This document shows positions 59,258 to 64,000 of a stretch of 64,000 bases of DNA, one piece after another; position 1 is the first letter of the stretch; every line of letters begins with the position of its first letter. The stretch covers positions 46,209 through 110,208 of the forward strand of contig JABIDS010000003.1 in the NCBI GenBank assembly GCA_018651605.1, read 5' to 3'. A program made the position numbers and the translations under genes. This stretch comes from an archaeon. Lineage in GTDB: Archaea; Nanobdellota; Nanobdellia; Pacearchaeales; GW2011-AR1. The notes below the pieces were generated by a model, which saw only the letters and a program-made list of their open reading frames with translations, had not been told where the DNA came from and ran no database searches.

Positions 59258-59557
59258 CTATTTATCTGCTTGAGCCTCTATTTCTTCATACCATTGTCTT
59301 TCAACAAGATATACTGTTCCATTAGTCATTTTTCCAGGAGAATGAGGAGTTCTCATCCATCCAGTATTACCATGTTCAACATTCCAATAAAGTGAAGTTT
59401 TAGGTTCATCAATACTTGAATCCCCAACTACTGCAACAAGTCCCTCAGGATCTGAATCAACCCATTCTCCATCCTTATAAAATTTTGGAGCAATTGATAC
59501 AGGAACTTTTTTATATCCATCAAAAACAGTTTCTGCAATTTTTAATTTAGTTTCCAT
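59258..59557 (-). CDS. hypothetical protein
   Basis: 99 aa ORF. Confidence 0.5.
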   Translation of the reverse strand: METKLKIAETVFDGYKKVPVSIAPKFYKDGEWVDSDPEGLVAVVGDSSIDEPKTSLYWNVEHGNTGWMRTPHSPGKMTNGTVYLVERQWYEEIEAQADK

Positions 59558-59706
59558 ATCCTAAAAACTAATTTTTACTATTTTTAAACTTAACTAAGTA
59601 ATCATCCTAACTCCCCAAAACCACCGAATCATTTCCTACAACAACCATCCACCCAACAAACTTAAAAACTTCATTCCCCTAACCACACCATAAAAGAGGA
59701 ACCAAA

Positions 59707-59874
59707 ATGCTCGACATAGAACAAATAAAAATATTAGCACAGCTTATGGACAATGCAGAGGCAACAGTCGAAACCCTAGAAAAATCCTACGAAAAAAACA
59801 ACGCAGAAGAGTTCACAAATTCTAAAAAAGAAATTCTAGACATTCAAAACAAAATAGCAAATATCCTAAAATGA
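59707..59874 (+). CDS. small hypothetical protein of the pilus operon
   Basis: Hand-translated MLDIEQIKILAQLMDNAEATVETLEKSYEKNNAEEFTNSKKEILDIQNKIANILK; ATGA overlap with next gene. Confidence 0.6.
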   Translation: MLDIEQIKILAQLMDNAEATVETLEKSYEKNNAEEFTNSKKEILDIQNKIANILK

Positions 59875-61235
59875 CTCTAGACATCCTAAAATCAAACATA
59901 ACTCAAACAAGAGAAATAATCAGAGAGCTCTATGTTTTCACAGATCAACTTTCAAAAATAAAAAACCTCGAGACAAACAGCCAAGTAGTAATAAACACAA
60001 AAGAAAAAAAATTACTAGAAAATTCTATAGTTTCATTAACAAATATGATAAAAATGCTCAACAAATCCCTTCCAGGATTAATCGACATGATAAAGTTCTA
60101 TAAAGAACTAGACAACAAACTTCCCCCAATAAAATCACCAAAAAAAGAAAAATTCGTTCAAATAAAATATAAACCTTCAGAAGAAAAAGAAAAAGTAGCA
60201 CTAGCAATAGAAAGCAAATTCAAAAAACAATTTTTAATAAATTTAAGTCAAAGCAATCTTTCAATAGATCAATTAAAGAAAAAATATTCTCCAGAAAAAT
60301 CTCAACCAGAATTCGGAAAACCAAACTTCTACGCAAAAATATCCAACAAACTTTTCAGAAAAACCTCAAACAAATTAGTTACAAAAAAATACTTCAACAA
60401 ACTAAACAGAAACCTAAGAAAAGTAAACTCTCAATTCATAATCGGAACTTACGTCTCAATGATTTTCTTCACAATGGTATTAGGATTAATCGCAGGAATT
60501 TTCCTATTCATAACCTTACTCTTCTTTGACATAAGCCTAGTTTTTCCATTCATGTCATTAACAACCGAAACAATCCCCCTAAGAATCCTAAAATTCTTCT
60601 GGGTAATTTTCGCAACCCCGTTAGTATTTGGCGCCCTTATGTACATCTATCCAGCATCAGAAGCAAAATCAATAGGTTCTAAAATAAACCAAGAACTACC
60701 ATTTGTAACAATTCACATGTCAGCAATAGCTTCTTCAGGAATAGAACCAACAAGCATATTCAAAATAATTCTAAAAAACTTAGACTACAAATATACAAAT
60801 AAATCAATGAGAAAAGTAGTAAACCTAATAAATTTCCATGGAATGGATTTAGTAACAGCATTAAAACACACTTCAAAATCATCTCCATCAATAAAGCTAA
60901 AAGAACTCCTAGGAGGAATGGCAAATTCAATAACCTCTGGAGGAAACCTTCACAAATATTTAGAAAAACGTTCAGAAAGATTATTATTTGATTACAAACT
61001 TGAAAGAGAAAAATACACAAAAACAGCAGAAACTTTCATGAACATTTACATAAGCATAGTCATCGCAGCCCCGATGATTTTCCTAATGCTCTTCGTCATA
61101 ATCGGCGGAACAGGCCTGCTCTCAAGCTTCATAGGTATAAGCGTAGACGTCCTAGGAATTCTAATCATACTTTTAATCGTCTTATTAAACCTAGGGTTCC
61201 TATTATATTTAAAATTCAAACAACCAGTAATATAA
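59871..61235 (+). CDS. TadC/FlaJ-like pilus assembly membrane protein
   Basis: INQELPFVTIHMSAIASSGIEPTSIFKII; C-terminal TM pairs. Confidence 0.85.
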   Translation: MTLDILKSNITQTREIIRELYVFTDQLSKIKNLETNSQVVINTKEKKLLENSIVSLTNMIKMLNKSLPGLIDMIKFYKELDNKLPPIKSPKKEKFVQIKYKPSEEKEKVALAIESKFKKQFLINLSQSNLSIDQLKKKYSPEKSQPEFGKPNFYAKISNKLFRKTSNKLVTKKYFNKLNRNLRKVNSQFIIGTYVSMIFFTMVLGLIAGIFLFITLLFFDISLVFPFMSLTTETIPLRILKFFWVIFATPLVFGALMYIYPASEAKSIGSKINQELPFVTIHMSAIASSGIEPTSIFKIILKNLDYKYTNKSMRKVVNLINFHGMDLVTALKHTSKSSPSIKLKELLGGMANSITSGGNLHKYLEKRSERLLFDYKLEREKYTKTAETFMNIYISIVIAAPMIFLMLFVIIGGTGLLSSFIGISVDVLGILIILLIVLLNLGFLLYLKFKQPVI

Positions 61236-61236
61236 A

Positions 61237-62112
61237 ATGAAAACCTCAATATTCACAAAAGTAAAACTCATCGGAATAATCTCTGCAACATTAATAATAA
61301 TATTTTCATCAATATTCTTTCTAAAAACAGACTTTTACTATTTTATATTAGGCACCGCAATTTTCATAGGAGGATTACCTTTTTTCATAGCATTAATTAT
61401 CGAATCAAAAGATGTAAAAGAAAAAGAGGAAATGTTTTTAGAATTTGCAAGAGACTTAGTAGAAGGAGTAAGAGCAGGAACACCTATAAGCAAAAGCATA
61501 GCTAATATAAGGTCAAAAGACTACGGGATTTTGAATCTTTATGTAAGAAAATTAGCAAACCAAATCGCACTAGGAATACCAATGCAGATTGCATTTCAAA
61601 CATTTGCAAGAGACGCAAGAAGTAAAACAATCTCCAGAGCAATAACAATAATCAGCGAATCAGAAAAAGCCGGCGGAAGAATAGAAGCAATACTAGAATC
61701 CGTAGCACGTTCAGTGGCACAATCCGACAAACTAAAAAAAGAAAGAAGAGCCTCAATGTATACAATGGTTGTTCAAGGATATATAATTTTCTTAATATTT
61801 ATAGTGATAATGTTAGTAATGCAATTCAAAATCTTACCAATCGCACCAAGTTTAAACATGGCGTCTGAACAAGTCCAAGAAAATCCAATATCAACCGGCT
61901 CATTAAGTAAAATATTGCCAACAGGAAAAACAGCAACACCAGAAGAACTCGCAAGACCATTCATATGGCTCATAGTTGTCCAAGGTTTTTTCATAGGACT
62001 TGTCATAGGAAAACTCTCCGAAGGCAAAGTCAAAGCAGGACTTAAACATTCATTCATCCTCGTAGTCATATCATTATGGATAAATGCAGGGGCCAAGTTG
62101 TTTTGGGGTTAA
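61237..62112 (+). CDS. second TadC/FlaJ-like membrane protein
   Basis: FLEFARDLVEGVRAGTPISKSIANI ... ISESEKAGGRIEAILESVARSVAQ. Confidence 0.85.
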   Translation: MKTSIFTKVKLIGIISATLIIIFSSIFFLKTDFYYFILGTAIFIGGLPFFIALIIESKDVKEKEEMFLEFARDLVEGVRAGTPISKSIANIRSKDYGILNLYVRKLANQIALGIPMQIAFQTFARDARSKTISRAITIISESEKAGGRIEAILESVARSVAQSDKLKKERRASMYTMVVQGYIIFLIFIVIMLVMQFKILPIAPSLNMASEQVQENPISTGSLSKILPTGKTATPEELARPFIWLIVVQGFFIGLVIGKLSEGKVKAGLKHSFILVVISLWINAGAKLFWG

Positions 62113-62115
62113 AAA

Positions 62116-62820
62116 ATGAAACAAAAAAAATCACAATCACATGTCGAAATAATCCTCTCATTCACATTATTCTTAAGCACAGTTCTAATAATATTTCTTT
62201 TTCTAAACCCTTTAGCAAAAACAAATCAAACCTCCACAGACTTAGAAAACATTAAAAAAAATATCATAAAAGAAACTTCAGAAACAATCGGCTCTATGTC
62301 AGTTATATTAAAAGAACCAGCAATACCTGGAAGTCCAACCTCCTTAGAAACTTGCTATGATTTTCCACAAACACCCTATATCGATGCCTACAAATCCAAT
62401 TTCATAGAAATAGAACAAGACCCAAGAAAATACACCCTTTATTTTTCAGAAGAATTTCCAGATAATTTAATTGATCCAATAAACAAACCCAATTATAATT
62501 CCATAGATTGCCCAATAGACACTTACACCTTCGGAGCCTACGCACAAGAAACCATAATCACCTACGACAAACTAGAAACCTTAATCACTGAATATAACAC
62601 AGACTACAACAACCTCAAAACAACACTTCAAACTAAAAACGATTTCAGATTAACATTCAAAAATCTCCAAGACCATTTAGAAATATCCGACCCAGCACTA
62701 ACATCAAATCCTAAAAACATCCCCCAAGAAACAAATGTCCAAGCAAAAGAATTCCCAATAAGAATAATAAAAGACACAGGAGAAATCCAGGAAATAATAT
62801 TAAACATACAAACATGGTAA
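62116..62820 (+). CDS. pilin-like protein
   Basis: KKSQSHVEIILSFTLFLSTVLIIFLFLNPL. Confidence 0.75.
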   Translation: MKQKKSQSHVEIILSFTLFLSTVLIIFLFLNPLAKTNQTSTDLENIKKNIIKETSETIGSMSVILKEPAIPGSPTSLETCYDFPQTPYIDAYKSNFIEIEQDPRKYTLYFSEEFPDNLIDPINKPNYNSIDCPIDTYTFGAYAQETIITYDKLETLITEYNTDYNNLKTTLQTKNDFRLTFKNLQDHLEISDPALTSNPKNIPQETNVQAKEFPIRIIKDTGEIQEIILNIQTW

Positions 62821-62832
62821 AAAATAAATCCA

Positions 62833-63013
62833 AAAAAACACATGATAAGCTTCCGAAGGAAGTAATTAGAGGGAAGGTGACTTGTAAGGAAACCGTAGGT
62901 TTCATACGAGCACATGATAAGCTTCTGAAGGAAGCATTTAGAGGGAAGGTGACCTATCAATCTAAAAGGAGGATACATCTAAGGAACCTTGGTTCCTTGG
63001 ATACCATACGAAA
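62833..63013 (+). repeat. two tandem start-site hairpin elements (short form then long form)
   Basis: Two head-to-tail units, each starting CACATGATAAGCTTC and ending CATACGA; P3 GAAACC-GTA-GGTTTC and AAGGAACC-TT-GGTTCCTT. Confidence 0.85.
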
Positions 63014-63412
63014 ATGAAAAACAAAAAAGCATGGCTAAGAATCGTAGAAGCAGTTTTAGCAATTCTAATCATACTATCAACCCTATTAGTAATCACATCA
63101 AAACAAACAACACAAGAAGATTTATCAGATGAAATCTCAGAAATTCAAACCAACATCTTAGACATAGTAAGCAAAAATACAACACTAAGAGAATATGTCA
63201 TTAATGAAAATCCTGCCGCATTAAAAAAAGAAATAGACCTCCGGCTTCCAAATTCTTTCAATTCCGCAATAAAAATCTGTCAAGTAGATAACATCTGCAC
63301 TAGCACAGAAATACCAACAGATAAATCAGTCCATACAAAAGAAATCCTAATAACTACGACATTAGAAACTTATCAACCAAAAAAATTAAGATTTTTTGTC
63401 TGGATAGAATAA
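63014..63412 (+). CDS. pilin-like protein
   Basis: MKNKKAWLRIVEAVLAILIILSTLLVITS. Confidence 0.75.
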   Translation: MKNKKAWLRIVEAVLAILIILSTLLVITSKQTTQEDLSDEISEIQTNILDIVSKNTTLREYVINENPAALKKEIDLRLPNSFNSAIKICQVDNICTSTEIPTDKSVHTKEILITTTLETYQPKKLRFFVWIE

Positions 63413-63457
63413 TCCCAAACCAAAAACATTTATATAACTAAAAACCCTTCCACAAAC

Positions 63458-64000
63458 ATGAAAAAAAAGGGCGTAAAAAAGAGAACCAAAATTCTGCTTA
63501 TAACACTAACCATAGCCATAACTATCCTAATTATTTTATCTTCATATAATTACCAAATACAAAAAACAATTCAAAACAACATAGATAAAAACCAAAAACA
63601 ATTATCAACAAACCCTCTAAAAATTTCAGAAAAAACAAAAGAAGTTTTTCAAACTATAACAAATACTCACCCAGTAGATTTAGTTTTAGAAATTTTAAAC
63701 ATTAATGATATATTTTACAAAAGAGGATTAATTCTTTATAGCGACATAACAGGTTACGGTTACGGCGACCCAATCCCAGAACCAGACCCAGATCCCTATC
63801 CTAATCCAGACCCAGGATCAAAATGCCAAACAAACCAAGACTGCGATGACGACAACATCTGCAACGGCCAAGAATTCTGCGAACAAGGAATTTGCATGTT
63901 TGGAAACACACTAAACTGCGAAGACAACGACCCTTGCACTCATGATTATTGCGCAAATAATCAATGCGTAAATAATCCCTTACCTGATTGTCAAAAAAAA
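63458..64000 (+). CDS. membrane-anchored Cys-rich repeat protein, 3' end outside window
   Basis: Hand-translated MKKKGVKKRTKILLITLTIAITILIILSS ... PDPDPYPNPDPGSKCQTNQDCDDDNICNGQEFCEQGICMFG; open to the window end. Confidence 0.7.
   Translation, partial: MKKKGVKKRTKILLITLTIAITILIILSSYNYQIQKTIQNNIDKNQKQLSTNPLKISEKTKEVFQTITNTHPVDLVLEILNINDIFYKRGLILYSDITGYGYGDPIPEPDPDPYPNPDPGSKCQTNQDCDDDNICNGQEFCEQGICMFGNTLNCEDNDPCTHDYCANNQCVNNPLPDCQKK

Noticed and set aside
62814-63017. 67 aa ORF THDKLPKEVIRGKVTCKE...
   Set aside because: It is the translation of two repeat units in the leader of the 63014 gene; not supported as a protein.

Overview
The window is an AT-rich archaeal chromosome segment, probably DPANN (Pacearchaeota/Woesearchaeota-like). 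This rests on archaeal ribosomal proteins (uL1, uL10, P1/L12, uL11, eL37, eL40), RpoP, Spt5, SecE, aIF5A, TYW1, FtsZ and SepF, TATA-type promoters and short intergenic gaps. Other content: an S-layer-like gene; a DUF368/archaeosortase-like/PAP2 cluster; a type IV pilus-like cluster at about 53.1-63.4 kb (secretion ATPase, two TadC/FlaJ-like membrane proteins, several class III signal proteins, a LamG protein); a second pilin-like cluster at 7.4-10.2 kb; two very large surface-type ORFs at the left edge; three tRNAs (Pro, Ser, Leu); and SRP RNA. The strongest unexplained signals are in non-coding DNA. (1) An array of six consecutive hairpins at 51356-51505. All six share the same tetraloop core on unrelated, covarying stems. 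G.U wobbles, a TATA-like promoter and a U-tract all point to a minus-strand RNA with six cUUCGg loops. (2) A family of multi-hairpin repeats (core GGTGACTTGT...hairpin...ATACGA) sits directly before start codons or in-frame inside the N-terminal region of pilin genes. (3) A three-copy intergenic structured element (stem / GGGAAA / hairpin / GG / stem / GGAGG) looks like a small-RNA family. Nothing was searched against databases; all names come from recognising sequence motifs.
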